Shown: positions 18,847 to 29,521 of the stretch, in pieces | Layout of the letters: each line of letters begins with the position of its first letter | Numbering within the stretch: position 1 is the stretch's first letter | Assembly (NCBI RefSeq): GCF_021582875.1 | Contig: NZ_CP091138.1 | Span: forward strand, 2,046,001 to 2,110,000 | Length of the DNA stretch: 64,000 nucleotides | DNA from: Microbacterium sp. KUDC0406 | GTDB taxonomy: Bacteria; Actinomycetota; Actinomycetes; Actinomycetales; Microbacteriaceae | Direction of reading: 5' to 3' | Notes under the pieces: model-generated | Told to the model about the DNA's origin: nothing | Seen by the model: only the letters and a program-made list of their open reading frames with translations | Database searches by the model: none | Program-made: the position numbers and the translations under genes

Positions 18847-19959
18847 CTATTCCGCGCGCCGGACCGCAGCGCGCAGCGCCGCGGTCACCCTCATCTGCTG
18901 CTCCTCCACCAGGTGCGGGAACATCGGCAGCGACAGGATGCGCCCGGCCGCGGCTTCGGCGACCGGGAACTCGCCCGGTCGGTGTCCGAGCCCGGCGTAT
19001 GCCTCTGTACGGGGCACGATCGTCGGATAGTGGATGCCCACGCCGATCCCCGCGGAGGCCATCTCGCCCAGCACCCGGTCGCGGTCGTCCACCCGCACGA
19101 CATAGAGGTGCCAGACGTCTTCGTTTCCGGGCCGCACGGTCGGCAGCCGCACGCCCTCGATCCCGCCCAGCAGGTCGGCGTAGCGATCAGCCGCAGCGCG
19201 GCGAGCGGCGTTCCAGCCGTCCAGACGGCGCAGCTTCGCGCGCAGCACGGTGGCCTGCACGGCATCGAGCCTGGCGTTCATGCCGATGTGGTCGTGCACG
19301 TACTTGATCGAGCTGCCATGCGCGGAGAGGTTGCGGATCAGCGCGGCAGCGTCGGCATCGTCGGTCATCACGGCACCCGCATCGCCGGCGGCACCGAGGT
19401 TCTTGCCCGGGTAGAAGCTCGTCGCCGCGATGCGACCGATCGCTCCGGCGCGGCCGACCGTCGACGACGCACCCTGCGCCTGCGCGGCATCCTCGATCAG
19501 GACGAGGTCGTGCTTCTGCGCGATCGGAACGATGCGCTCGAGCGGCGCGGTCTGGCCGAACAGGTGGACGGGCACGATCGCACGCGTGCGCGGCGTGATC
19601 GCGGCTTCCACGGCATCGGGATCCATCAGCAGATACTCGTCGTCGACATCGACGAAGACCGGAACGGCGCCGATGCGCGAGACCGCTTCGGCAGTCGCAA
19701 TGAACGTGTTCGCGGGCATGACGACCTCGTCGCCGGCGGTGACTCCCGCGGCGCGGTAGGCGAGTTCGAGGGCATCGGTGCCGTTCGAGACGCCGATGAC
19801 GTGGTCGACGCCGATGTACGCGGCATACTCCCGCTCGAACGCCTCGACCTGCGGGCCACCGATGAAGCCGGCGGTGGAGAGCTGCTGCTGCCAGACGGGC
19901 AGGACCTCATCGATGATCTCCGCCTGCTGTGCGGCCAGATCCAGGAACGGCACGGTCAT
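18847..19959 (-). CDS. DegT/DnrJ/EryC1/StrS aminotransferase
   Basis: A PLP enzyme that transaminates a keto-sugar nucleotide. The 370-residue protein shows the family order: GGPQVEAFEREYAAYIGVDHVIGVSNGTDALELAYRAAGV, then VVMPANTFIATAEAV. The VEDA-type aspartate is in DLVLIEDAAQAQGA, and the Schiff-base lysine is in TSFYPGKNLGAAGDAG (Lys near residue 185). The pattern is closest to 3-keto aminotransferases such as WlbC/FdtB/QdtB (TSFYPGKNLGA), while 4-keto enzymes usually carry SFHPxKxxTTGEGG. The ATG overlaps the stop of the acetyltransferase gene. A ribosome binding site (GGGGAGA) lies inside that gene. Confidence 0.88.
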   Translation of the reverse strand: MTVPFLDLAAQQAEIIDEVLPVWQQQLSTAGFIGGPQVEAFEREYAAYIGVDHVIGVSNGTDALELAYRAAGVTAGDEVVMPANTFIATAEAVSRIGAVPVFVDVDDEYLLMDPDAVEAAITPRTRAIVPVHLFGQTAPLERIVPIAQKHDLVLIEDAAQAQGASSTVGRAGAIGRIAATSFYPGKNLGAAGDAGAVMTDDADAAALIRNLSAHGSSIKYVHDHIGMNARLDAVQATVLRAKLRRLDGWNAARRAAADRYADLLGGIEGVRLPTVRPGNEDVWHLYVVRVDDRDRVLGEMASAGIGVGIHYPTIVPRTEAYAGLGHRPGEFPVAEAAAGRILSLPMFPHLVEEQQMRVTAALRAAVRRAE

Positions 19960-20582
19960 CGGTTCTCCCCAAGGAATCGTGCGGGCACGCCGGCCCAGGT
20001 CTCGTGTTCCGGCACGTCAGTGAGCACGGCGGCTCCCATACCGATCGTGGCATCTGCCCCTACGGCCACCCCTTGCCGGACCGAAGCGTTCATGCCGATG
20101 TATGCCGCCTCACGTATGCGCACGGAACCACCGAGCGATACCCCGGCCGCCAGGGTGCTGAAGTCCTCCAGCACGTCGTCGTGGGTGATGGTGCTGTTCG
20201 GCATCACCACGACATGGCGGCCGATCTTCGCATCAGCCGTGACGACGACGGAATCGAGCAGAATGCTTCCAGGGCCGACTTCACTCGTCGCGCCGATCCG
20301 GGCCGACCGAGCGACGAAGACACCGTAGCGGTCGTCACCGATGCCGGCCTCGGCCAGCCGTCGCACGATCTGGCGCCGTGCTGCGCTGGGTCCGACGCAC
20401 ACGAGAAGCTGTTCGTCGCGCTTCGCAGCGAGCTCCAGCCCGCCCAGCACAGGCACGCCGGCGACGTCGTTGCCGTGCCGCGCTGTGTCGTCGTCGAGGA
20501 TGCCGGTCACGCCCGCGATACCGGCGGCAAGCACCTCGCGAGCCAGGCCGCTCGCACCGAGCAGCAGCAGTCCCTCACTCAT
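19956..20582 (-). CDS. PglD/NeuD-family sugar O- or N-acetyltransferase
   Basis: A 208-residue protein: N-terminal Rossmann-like part (LLLLGASGLAREVLAA, ITGILDDD-type) that binds the nucleotide sugar, then a left-handed beta-helix made of hexapeptide repeats (VGPGSILLDSVVVTADAKIGRHVVVMPNSTITHD...). The catalytic histidine is probably in NSTITHDDVLEDFS (His near residue 140). The end GVPARFL is typical. It acetylates the amino group of a UDP- or dTDP-amino sugar, or a hydroxyl of a sialic acid relative. It lies between two aminotransferases with ATGA overlaps on both sides, which supports an N-acetyl amino-sugar product. Confidence 0.85.
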   Translation of the reverse strand: MSEGLLLLGASGLAREVLAAGIAGVTGILDDDTARHGNDVAGVPVLGGLELAAKRDEQLLVCVGPSAARRQIVRRLAEAGIGDDRYGVFVARSARIGATSEVGPGSILLDSVVVTADAKIGRHVVVMPNSTITHDDVLEDFSTLAAGVSLGGSVRIREAAYIGMNASVRQGVAVGADATIGMGAAVLTDVPEHETWAGVPARFLGENR

Positions 20583-21723
20583 GCTCCGCTCCCGGAAGGC
20601 TCCCTCAACACCGCGATCACGCGGTCCTGGTCGGCATCCGACAACGTGTGGTACAGCGGCAGGATGAGCGTGCGGTCGGTGAGTCGCTCGGTGACAGGCA
20701 GGCCCGCCGGCGGAGTCAGATCGCGATACGGCGGCTGCCGGTGCGAAGCCATGATGCCCCGGCGAGCCGAGATGTCGGCGTGAGCGAGTGCTTCGAGCAG
20801 CCCCTCGCGACCGGTTGGGTACTCCTCCCCACCTCGACCCAGAACGACTGGAAGTTGCCCGTACCGTGCTCCGGATCCTGCACGGGTCGCAGTCCCGCGA
20901 TGTCGGCGATCCCCGCACGGTACCGGTCCGCGAGCTCGCGGCGCCGGGCCACGATCTCGGGCAGACGGCCGAGCTGCACCAGCCCGACCGCCGCCTGCAG
21001 ATCGGTCATCCGGAAGTTGAACCCGACCTCGGTGTACTCCTCGGCCGGCGGCAGCACCGACTGATGACGGTCCGCCGCGGACACGCTCATGGCGTGCTCG
21101 CGCAGGCGCCGGGCGCGCATCGCCCAGTCCTCCCGGACCGTCGTGATCATGCCGCCCTCACCCGTGGTGAGCAGCTTGCGCGGGTGGAACGACCAGGCCG
21201 CAATGTCGGCGCCCGCGCCGACCGGGCGGCCCTTGTAGGTGGACCCAGCGCCGCAGGCGGCATCCTCGATCACGACGATCCCGAGCGGATCGGTGACCGC
21301 GCGCACGTCATCGAGATCGAGCGGCACGCCACCCTGGTCCACGCCGATCACGGCACGGGTCGCGGGAGTGAGAGCGGCCCGCACCGTCTCACCGGTGATG
21401 TTCCCCGTCACGGGGTCGACATCGGCGAACACCGGGTTCGCACCCACATAGCGGACGGCGTTGGTCGTGGCGATGAACGAGAACGACGGGATCACGACGT
21501 CGTCACCGGGCCCGATGCCCGCCACGACGAGGGCGAGGTGCAGCGCCGTCGTGCAACTGCTTGTGGCCACCGCGTACGGTGCCTGCATCCCCGCCGCGAA
21601 CTCCTGCTCGAAGCGCGCCACTCGCGGCCCCTGGGCAACCCAGCCGCTGGCGATCGCCTGGGCGACCGCATCGGCCTCTTCCTGGCCCAGCCAGGGGATC
21701 ATCACGTTGATGCGGTCGCTCAC
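20579..21723 (-). CDS. DegT/DnrJ/EryC1/StrS aminotransferase (4-keto type), frameshifted, fused in frame to the upstream epimerase ORF
   Basis: A PLP aminotransferase of about 381 residues. The opening is INVMIPWLGQEEADAVAQAI and SGWVAQGPRVARFEQEFAAG. The cofactor aspartate is in GIVVIEDAACGAGSTY, and the lysine is in the SFHPRKLLTTGEGG block that characterises 4-keto sugar aminotransferases (PseC/ArnB/DesI type). The frame breaks at about 20825 beside a run of four C: VEVG should continue as EEYPTGREGLLEALAHADIS and on to an end overlapping the acetyltransferase start. One missing base explains this. A GTG at 21723 is the likely true start. No stop separates it from the epimerase, which may itself reflect an indel. 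Confidence 0.83.
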
Positions 21724-22716
21724 GACGCCACCGCCGGTCCGGCCGGCGGCGATCTCCTCGCGCAGCGGACGCCACCACTCGACGAGCTGACGCAGTCCGT
21801 CCTCGACGCCGATCGTCGCCTGGAAACCGAGATCCTCGCGGGCTGCTGTGATGTCGGCGAGGCGTCGCGCCACGTTGTTCACCGTGCGCGCAGGACCGAA
21901 CTCGACCCCCAGGTCGGAGTCCATCACCCGAAGGAGCGCCTCGGCCAGCTGCAGCAGACTGGTCTCCGTGCCGCTGGCGATGTTGTAAGTTCCCTCGACG
22001 ACGTCGCTCTGCGCAGCGAGCACGTTCGCACGGGCGATGTCGGGCACGCAGACGAAGTCCATGGTCTGCTGCCCGTCGCCGAAGATGAGCGGCGGCTTGC
22101 CGTCGGCGATGCGTTCCATCCACCGCACCAGCACCTCGGTGTAGAGGCCGTGCACGTCCATCCGCGGGCCGTACACGTTGAAGTACCGCAGCAGCACGTA
22201 GTCGATGCCGTTCATCGCGCGGAAGCTGCGGATCAGGCCCTCGTTGAATGTCTTCGCCGCGCCGTAGAGAGTGTCGTTGTTCTCGTGGTGGTGCCGCTCG
22301 GTGGTCGGAAACTCCTCGGCCATGCCGTACACCGACGCGCTCGAGGCGGCGACGAGCTTCTTCACCCTGTGCGCAGCCGCCGCCTCCACCACATTGAACG
22401 TGCCGTCCACCAGCACCTCGAGTGCGAGCCGCGGCTCCTCGGCGCACTGCGTGATGCGGATCGCTGCCTGGTGGAACACGATGTCCTTGCCCGCCGTGAC
22501 CTCGTCGACCGTCTTCCGGTCGCGGATGTCGCCGTCGATCAGCGTCGCCCGTCCCGTGGCGATCGCGTCGTCGAGGTTCGCGAGGCGGCCGCGGACCAGG
22601 TTGTCGAGCACGTCGACATGCGCCGCTCCGGCGTCCAGCAGCTGGTCGACGAGGGTCGAGCCGATGGTGCCGGCGCCGCCGGTGACGAGGATGTTCGCGC
22701 CTTCGATCTGAGTCAT
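21724..22716 (-). CDS. NAD-dependent nucleotide-sugar epimerase/dehydratase (extended SDR)
   Basis: About 330 residues. The Rossmann motif GGAGTIGS is near residue 13, followed by VFHQAAIRITQCAEEP and the SSASVYG active-site strand. The catalytic pair YGAAK is near residue 150, and the block LRYFNVYGPRMDVHGLYTEV follows. SDR members with this sequence pattern act as UDP-glucose/GlcNAc 4-epimerases or 4,6-dehydratases. With the neighbouring oxidoreductase and aminotransferases it would supply the keto sugar or adjust C4. The reading frame continues without a stop into the aminotransferase (see the fusion finding). The boundary at 21724 is placed at the GTG of the next gene. Confidence 0.82.
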
Positions 22717-23777
22717 GACAGGACCATTTCGTGAGTGATGTCTACAGGGTAGGGGGCGCCGGCGTTCTGCAGGCTGCCGCGGGCGGCTTCGAGGATCGAC
22801 AGCACCCTGAGCCCGGATGCTCCATCGGTGCGCGCCTGACGCTTCTCGCGGATCGCGGACGCGAACTCGGCGGTCATGTTCGACAGCGCCTCCTTCTCGG
22901 GCAGCGCCGGCGACCAGGTGTCGCCGAGCCGGTAGGAGATGTTCGCGGCGCGGGCGTCGCTGGTGGTGGCCTTCGACTGCTCGGCGAGGTCGACGCCGCG
23001 GTCGTACACGCTCAGACGCTGCTGCGGGTTCAGGTCATCCCAGACCAGAGTGCGCTTGGTGCCGCCGATCACCATCTGGCGGATCTTGGTGGGGCTCAGC
23101 CAGTTCACGTGGATGTGCGCGATCGCGCCACCGGCGAGAGGCAGCGTCAGGTAGCCGACGCACGACTTGCCCGTGTGCAACGGATCGGCACCGTGCGCAG
23201 CAACGGTCGCGGCGTCCAGCCCGCCCGGAAGGATGAAGTCGATGATCGACAGATCGTGCGGAGCGAGATCCCAGAACACGTCGACGTCGGGCTGGATGAG
23301 CCCCAGGTTGATACGCACGCTGTCGACGAACAGGATGTCACCGAGCTCACCCGCGGCGATCAGCTCACGGATCTTCAGCACGGCCGGCGTGTAGCAATAG
23401 GTGTGATCGGCCATCAGCACCAGGCCGTTCGCCCTGGCGGTATCGACCATCTCCGCGCCGCGCCCGCCCTCGTCGGCGAGCGGCTTCTCGACCGTGACGT
23501 GCTTGCCCGCGGCAAGCGCCGCCATCACGACCGGATGATGCGTCCGCGCCGGGGTCGCCACTGCAATGGCATCGATCGTCGGATCGGCGAGCACCTCGTC
23601 GAGGCTCGTCGAGATCGGTACCCCGCCGACGCGATCGGCGACGCTCTGCGCCCGTTCTGCGTCGAGATCGCAGATGACCGCGAGTTCCCAGTCCGGGCTG
23701 ATGGCGAAGTTCCTCGCCAGATTCGGTCCCCAGTAACCTGCGCCGACAACGCCGACGCGCATGCGTGATTGCACCAC
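22713..23777 (-). CDS. Gfo/Idh/MocA-family sugar-nucleotide dehydrogenase (WlbA-like)
   Basis: An NAD(P)-dependent oxidoreductase of 354 residues. The N-terminal Rossmann motif is MRVGVVGAGYWGPNLARNF, and the EKPLADE motif holds the conserved Lys near residue 97. The C-terminal part carries the HDLSIIDFILPG block with the catalytic-type histidine. The family oxidises C3 of UDP-N-acetyl-glucuronic acid (WlbA/WbpB) or related sugars, which would feed a 3-aminotransferase. The start is uncertain: GTG at 23777 (after CTGGGGAGGAAGC) or the ATG at 23762 that directly begins MRVGVVGAG. It is first of a minus-strand operon reaching 16049. Its stop overlaps the ATG of the epimerase. Confidence 0.83.
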   Translation of the reverse strand: MVQSRMRVGVVGAGYWGPNLARNFAISPDWELAVICDLDAERAQSVADRVGGVPISTSLDEVLADPTIDAIAVATPARTHHPVVMAALAAGKHVTVEKPLADEGGRGAEMVDTARANGLVLMADHTYCYTPAVLKIRELIAAGELGDILFVDSVRINLGLIQPDVDVFWDLAPHDLSIIDFILPGGLDAATVAAHGADPLHTGKSCVGYLTLPLAGGAIAHIHVNWLSPTKIRQMVIGGTKRTLVWDDLNPQQRLSVYDRGVDLAEQSKATTSDARAANISYRLGDTWSPALPEKEALSNMTAEFASAIREKRQARTDGASGLRVLSILEAARGSLQNAGAPYPVDITHEMVLS

Positions 23778-23855
23778 GCTTCCTCCCCAGTTTTCTCTTT
23801 CTGTTGTCAGGACCGCCCTCCCCGGCAGCCCGTCCGATCCCGGTGACCGACGGTG
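23778..23855. promoter_or_regulatory. 78-base gap in front of the nucleotide-sugar operon
   Basis: Lies between the stop of the giant DUF4082 gene and the WlbA-like start, both on the minus strand. Read on that strand it ends with AACTGGGGAGGAAGC directly before the GTG, which is a strong purine-rich ribosome binding site. No clear terminator hairpin or -10/-35 pair was found, so read-through from the upstream gene is possible. Confidence 0.35.
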
Positions 23856-26800
23856 TCAGTCATCGGGATCGAAGATCACGTCCACCCAGTACTTGTTCTT
23901 GGACGTCGCGCTCGGATACGACTTGCTGTTGACGGATGCCCCGCCTGTTGCGATCGTCGTGATCGGCCCATTGGCGACGGCGTTCGTCAGCCCGCTGGCC
24001 GTCTGCGCGTAGTACAGAGACGTGCTGTACATCCCGACTCGGTATTCTGCACCGACGGTGAGGCGCACCGGTGTCGTCAGTGCGGCGGCCTGCCAACCAG
24101 AGGCGCTCTCTCCCGTGAACGTCACGGTCGCGACCGACTTCCCGGTCGAGTCCCAGAGGTATCCGGTATGCGTACCCGTGTTCAGCGTTCCCTTGTAGAA
24201 CTTGATCGCTCGTACGACCCCCGCTTGTGTGGCCTTGAACCGAGTCGCGACCTGCGTCGCCTGAGTGGTCAGGGTGTTCGTGCTTGTCGGAGTCCCCGTC
24301 GGGAACAGGCTCACCTGATCCGGCTTGACCTTGGTCGTGAAGGTCCACGTGCCACCGGCGACCGCGGCGCCGTTCGCAGTCACCGCCGCCGTGTACGTCG
24401 TGCCCCAGGCGAGCGCGCTGCTCGGCTGGAAGGTCACGGTGCCGCTCGACGCGGCGAAGCTGGACGTTCCTTCGACGGCATTCGATCCCGCCTTGAGCGT
24501 GATCGCGGCGTTGGCCGAGTTCGTGACGGTGGCGGACACCGTGATTGTCGTCGGGTCGAGACCGGTCGCGCCCGCCGCGGGTGTCGTCGTCGACAACGCC
24601 GGCGCCGGCGCCGGCGCGGGTGCGGGTGCCACCTCGGGTGCCGTCGCGTCGCCGAAAACCACCTCTGCATCCACGAAGTACGCCGATGCCCCGAATGTCC
24701 CGGTCGGGAAGCCACCTCCGGTGCCGTACCTGTACCGGCCGTTGAGCTGGGCGAGCCCGATCACCTTGCCGTTCTGGCGCTCGGCCGAGAAGTACCCGGG
24801 TTCGGAGGCATAGTTGCCCGCCGGGGCATAGTACGACACCACATACGTGTCTCCAGGCGTGAGCGACACGGGCGTCGGAAGCGCCGCGCGCTGCCATCCG
24901 GTCGCCGTCTCCGCCGTGAAGGTGACTTGACCGAGCTTCTCCCCGCTGCCGCTCCAGAGCGTCCCGACGTGCGTTCCGGTGTTTCCCGTGCCCTTGTAGA
25001 AGCGAATCGCTGTGACCTGGCCGGCTTCGCTCACGCGGAATGCCGTTCCGACCTCGACCGAGTCAGGATCAGCGGTCGCAGCGGTCGACGGAACCCCCTC
25101 GCCGAACAGATTGCCAATCGTTCCCTGAGGCGGTTGCGCAGCCGCGCTGAAGTTCCAGGTCACCTTCACCGCACCGGCCAGCAGCACCGATGCCTGATAG
25201 GTCGCCCCTTCACTGAAATCGGATGCCGGGTCGAAGGTGACCCTGCTCGTGGCCGCGTCGTAACTGCTGGTACCCGGGACGTTCGCGCCTTCGTCCGTCT
25301 TGAGGACGAGCGTCGGCGAACTGCCGGTCACGTCACGATCGAACACGGCACTCACGTTCGCGTCTCGTGCGACGCCTTGTGCGTCATCGGCAGGACTGGT
25401 CCCGACTACGGACGGCGCCGTCGCCGCAGCGACGAACTCCACGTCGACGAAGTAGTTCGTGTTGTTCCAACTGTCGGTCGGAACCACTCCACCTGCCCCG
25501 TAGCGGTAGCGACCGTTCCGGTCCGTCACCGAGCTCAGCGGATCATTCGCGATGGTGGTCGCGAGCCCTGCGGACGAGTACGAGTAGCCGCCGTTCGGCG
25601 CCAGGTACGAGACGGTGTAGACGGTACCCGGCGTGAGCTGGACCGGCGTCGCCAGCGATGCACGCTGCCAGCCCGAAGCCGACTCCCCTGCGAATACGAC
25701 CTTGCCGAGCAACTCGCCGGCGGGTCCCCACAGCGAACCTGTGTGGGTTCCCGTGTTCGCCGTGCTCTTGTAGAAGCGGATGCCGGTGACCTTGCCCGGA
25801 CTCGATGTCGTGAAAGCCATGCCCAGCTCGACCGAAGCGGTGTCGATGTCGGCGTCCACCTGTGGCACGCGATCGCCCAGCAGCGTCATCACCGGTACAC
25901 CGTCATCCGTACGAACCGTGAAAGACCATGTCGCATCGGCGACGACTGTCCCTCCGGTGCCTGTGACACCGGTGAGCGTCACCTGCACGGACGATCCCTT
26001 CGGCAGCGCGCCGGTCGGGGCGAAGCGCAGCGAGCGGTTGTCGGATGTCCGAGCCCAGGTCCCGCCGACAACAGCCCCATTCGCTCGGACCGATCCGCTG
26101 AAGGTCGCCGTGACTGGAGAACTGAAAGTGGCCACGATCGGCGCATCGGTGGCAACATCGACGGCGCCGGAGGCCGGTGACGTCGCGACGAGCGTCGGCA
26201 CCTGCACGGTCGGGTTGAACACCACGTCGACGAGATACCCCGCACTCGACGCAGCCGTCGGGAAGCCGCCCTGGTACGTGAACACGGATCCGCCCGATGC
26301 GACGGAGAGCGGGCCTCGTGCATAGGCCGCCGCGAACTGGCCAGGAGAGGCGGAGTACCCGCCACTTGGGGCCACGTAGGAGACCACGAACTTCTGACCT
26401 GCACTGGCCGCGACCGGCGTCGACAGCTTCGCCGTCTGCCACCCGTAGCCCCCGGTGGCGTCGAAGCTCACCGTCGCGAGCTTCTGACCAGTGGCGGTCC
26501 ACAGGTCACCCGTGTGAGGTCCGTTGTTCTTCGTGCCCTTGAAGAACTTCAGCGCGGAGATCGTGCCGTCAACGGCGACGCTGAACGTGACACCGAGGGT
26601 GACCGAAGCCGTATCCGTATCCGCGTCGATCGTGGGACGAAGGCTCTCCGGGAACAACGAACAGGGGCAGGTTCCGTCCGGGAGGTCGGCGGTCTGGGTC
26701 CTGAACGTCCAGGCAGACCCCGCCTGGAGCTGCCCTCCGGCGGAGTCCTTCGCCGTCGGGGTTGCCGTGTACGTCGTGCCAGGCGAAAGCTGGAGATTCG

Positions 26801-29395
26801 GGTCGAACGTGACGGTCTTCGTCGTCGCGTCGTACGACACCGTTCCACCGACGGCGGCGCCATCGGCATCCTTCACCGACATTCCCACCGTGGCCGTGTC
26901 GACCGCCCTGCTGAAGCGTGCGGTGATGGCGGCGTCAAGCGATGCGCTGGTCTCACCGGCAGATGGCGTGCGGGCGACGATCGCCAACGGCGAGGTGTCG
27001 GTCGTGGTGAACGCGACATCCACGTAGTAGTTCGTCTCGCGGAACGCCGCGGTGGGGAACTCACCGGGCACCCCGTAAACTCCGGGACTCGCGCTGCCGA
27101 CGCCCGGTGTGACGCTCAACGGTGATGTCGGAGTGGCTCGATACGGCCAGTAGTCCTCAGAGTACGCGTACCTGCCGTTGGGCGCCGTGTAAGACACCAC
27201 GTACTGTGTTCCGGCCACGACGTTGACGGGACTCGCGAACTGCGCGGTCTGCCATCCGCCGGCCGTTTCATTCGTGAACTGCACGGAGGCGAGCACCTGT
27301 CCCGTGCTCGACCAGAGCGTGCCCGTGTGCGTTCCTGAATTTCCTGTGCCCTTGAAGAAGCGGACGCCGTTCACGTAGCCGTCCACCTCCGGGGTGAATC
27401 GGAGACCGAGCTCGACGGCGCTGGTGTCGTCCGCAGCGGTCTGCTTCGGTACATCCGCGCCCATGACGGAGAAGGGCCCCGTGACGTCGACCGAAACAGC
27501 CGTGCCGGCCGACGCGAAGTTGCCGCTGTCATCCGCGGCTCTCGCGAGCAGTTTCGTGGGCCCGTTGCCCTGCTGCACGTACGAGTAGGACCAGCTCGTC
27601 GTGCCCTGGGCGGGATGCCACGTCTTACCGCTGTCGACCGAGACCTCCACACCGGCGACCCGCCCGCCGACATCCGAAGCCGTACCGGTGATCGTCCTCG
27701 CCGTACCGTGCGCGATCTTCTGTCCCGCTGTCGGAGTGGTGATCGTGGTCACTGGCGCGGTCGTGTCGGTGCTCTTCGTCGCGGCCGTGAGTCCGCTCAT
27801 CAACGAGCCCGGCTGCGCACCCATGTCTGCGAGCAGATTGATCTGCGCCTGCTGCATCCGCGCATCGGCGGGTGCTCCGTCGCCATCGTGCTCCGCGTCG
27901 AGTCCCCACCCCCACTGGATGGTGCCCGCCCCGAAGACGAGTGCGCCGCTGGCCGCGCGATACATGGTCAGGTGATGCTCTGTGGTTCCAGGCACCACGA
28001 CGTTGCCATAGTCGGTGAGGTACTGCGGGGTCGGGCCGACAGTCGTGGAAAGCCGGATCAGACCGGCCGGCCGGAAGCCGTTGTCGGGATCCTCATCGGA
28101 TTCGTAGCCGATCGTGTGGGGCGCGAGCGCGGCCTTCGTGCCTGCGGCCAGCCCCGTCAGTGACGTGTTGCGCCAGAGCCGCAGTTTGCCCTCCTCCGAA
28201 CTCACTGTCACCGCGAGATCGTCGTCATTGACGAAGTACATGGTCCCGGTGAGCGCGTTCTCCGGGAGCGTCCCGCCGTCGGCGGCCGTCGCGAACCGCG
28301 GGTCGCGCCAGGTACCCGTCCACTGCGATGTCGGATCGATCTTGGCGTTCGACCAGGTCTCCTTGTACGACACGAGGGTGCGGTAGGGCGTCTTCGACGT
28401 GTCAGCCGAGGGCTCGTAGCGGGTGCGCCAGTAGATCTCGTTGCCGGACAGGAACTGCAGGTTCACGCCGGCGTCACGCGCCGCCTCGACGTTCTTGCGC
28501 TGCGCTCCCGACCAGTACTCGTCGTGTCCGACCGACAGGAACACCTTGTGGTTCAGCAGCTGCGCGCCGTACCGGTCGGTGTCGACGCCTGCCATGTACG
28601 TCATGTCGTAGCCGTTGCGCTCGAGGAACCGCACTGTGGCGTACTCCGAGGAGAAGTAGAAGTCCCGTCCATCCGCCAGATCGCGGGTCGCGAACGGTCG
28701 GTTGTAGCTGATCTTGTACGACCGGCCGTTGGCCGCGCCCTGATAGAAGTCGGACCCCCGTAGGTGTTGTACGCCTGCCAGGTGGGGTCGGAGGTCTGGA
28801 ACACGACATCCGAGTGGCTGCCGTCGTTGCGGACGATGAAGATGATGTGGCTGGCGCCGCCCGTGTCGGTGCGGGTGAGCTTGGCGACGTACACGCCCGA
28901 GACCGCTGTGCTGGGCACGTTCCACGATGCCGACACCTTCCAGTTGCCGCAGTCGTAGAGCTCTGTCGCGACATCGGTGATGCACTGCTGCTGTGTCTGC
29001 GGCAGTGCCGCTGTCACGGGCACGGACTGGATGAACCGGGCGCCCTTCCCCTGGTACCAGCCGGTGCGGTAGATGTCGATGGTGTACGCGCGGGCGTTCG
29101 TGTCGACCTTGAAGTCGATCTTGCTGCCGGCGTTCACGCTGATGTCGGTCGCGAAGCCCTGGATGCTGCCGTCGCCGGCGCCGCTGATGTTCCACTCGTC
29201 GGGATCGGTGCCCGGCTTGGAGTTCTCGCAGACGATCGGGTTGATCGTCGGTCCGCAGGAGCTGCCCGCGGCCTGAGCCGGCTCCGATGCCGAGCCTGCG
29301 ATGAAGGCGCCCATGACGACCGCGAAGGCGGCGACTAGCGCGACCATGCGCCGCGTACGGCTGATGCGTACGCTCGCTTCCCCAGTGTTCTGCAT
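23856..29395 (-). CDS. Giant secreted DMFase-like/Ig/DUF4082-repeat protein, frameshifted
   Basis: About 1846 residues when joined. Order: signal peptide (VALVAAFAVVMGAFIAGSASEPAQAAG), then a head of about 490 residues like the N,N-dimethylformamidase beta-subunit domain (YRTGWYQGKGARF, FLERNGYDMTYMAGVDTDRY, SVGHDEYWSGAQRKNVEAARD, SGNEIYWRTRY). An Ig-like domain (TTPTAGQKIAHGTARTITG) follows. Then come five DUF4082 domains (FYKGT-NTGTHxGxLW cores), separated by four SbsA Ig-like Big_5 domains (PSAGE-type openings, FSRAVD, VTFDPNLQLSPGTTYTA). The frame breaks at 28755 in a run of five C: YNTYGG should continue as SDFYQGAANGRSYK. No sorting signal is seen at the C-terminus, so it is probably released or bound non-covalently to the cell-wall glycan. 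The ATG at 29395 was preferred over the upstream GTG. Confidence 0.8.
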
Positions 29396-29521
29396 TCCCC
29401 AAGTCCCCACTCGAGCGGGTCGCTCACATCGTCGCGAACGGTTCCCAGATAAAGAACCCCGAACTCGCCCTGTGATACCGGGTATGCGAGATTCGAAGTC
29501 GTCCCGCTCGAATACTAGCCC
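29396..29521. promoter_or_regulatory. 126-base gap upstream of the giant DUF4082 gene
   Basis: No ORF. On the minus strand it ends with GGGGACTTGGGGA directly before the ATG at 29395, a purine-rich ribosome binding site in the CTGGGGA/TTGGGGA style seen before several genes of the locus. A promoter is expected here but not identified. Confidence 0.35.

Noticed and set aside
18733..22734. Long plus-strand frames (531 and 648 codons) opposite the nucleotide-sugar operon
   Set aside because: Antisense to five genes with clear motifs; composition is typical of reversed codons.
23853..26180. A 775-codon plus-strand frame opposite the DUF4082 repeats
   Set aside because: Antisense product of a repetitive gene, no domains, no ribosome binding site.
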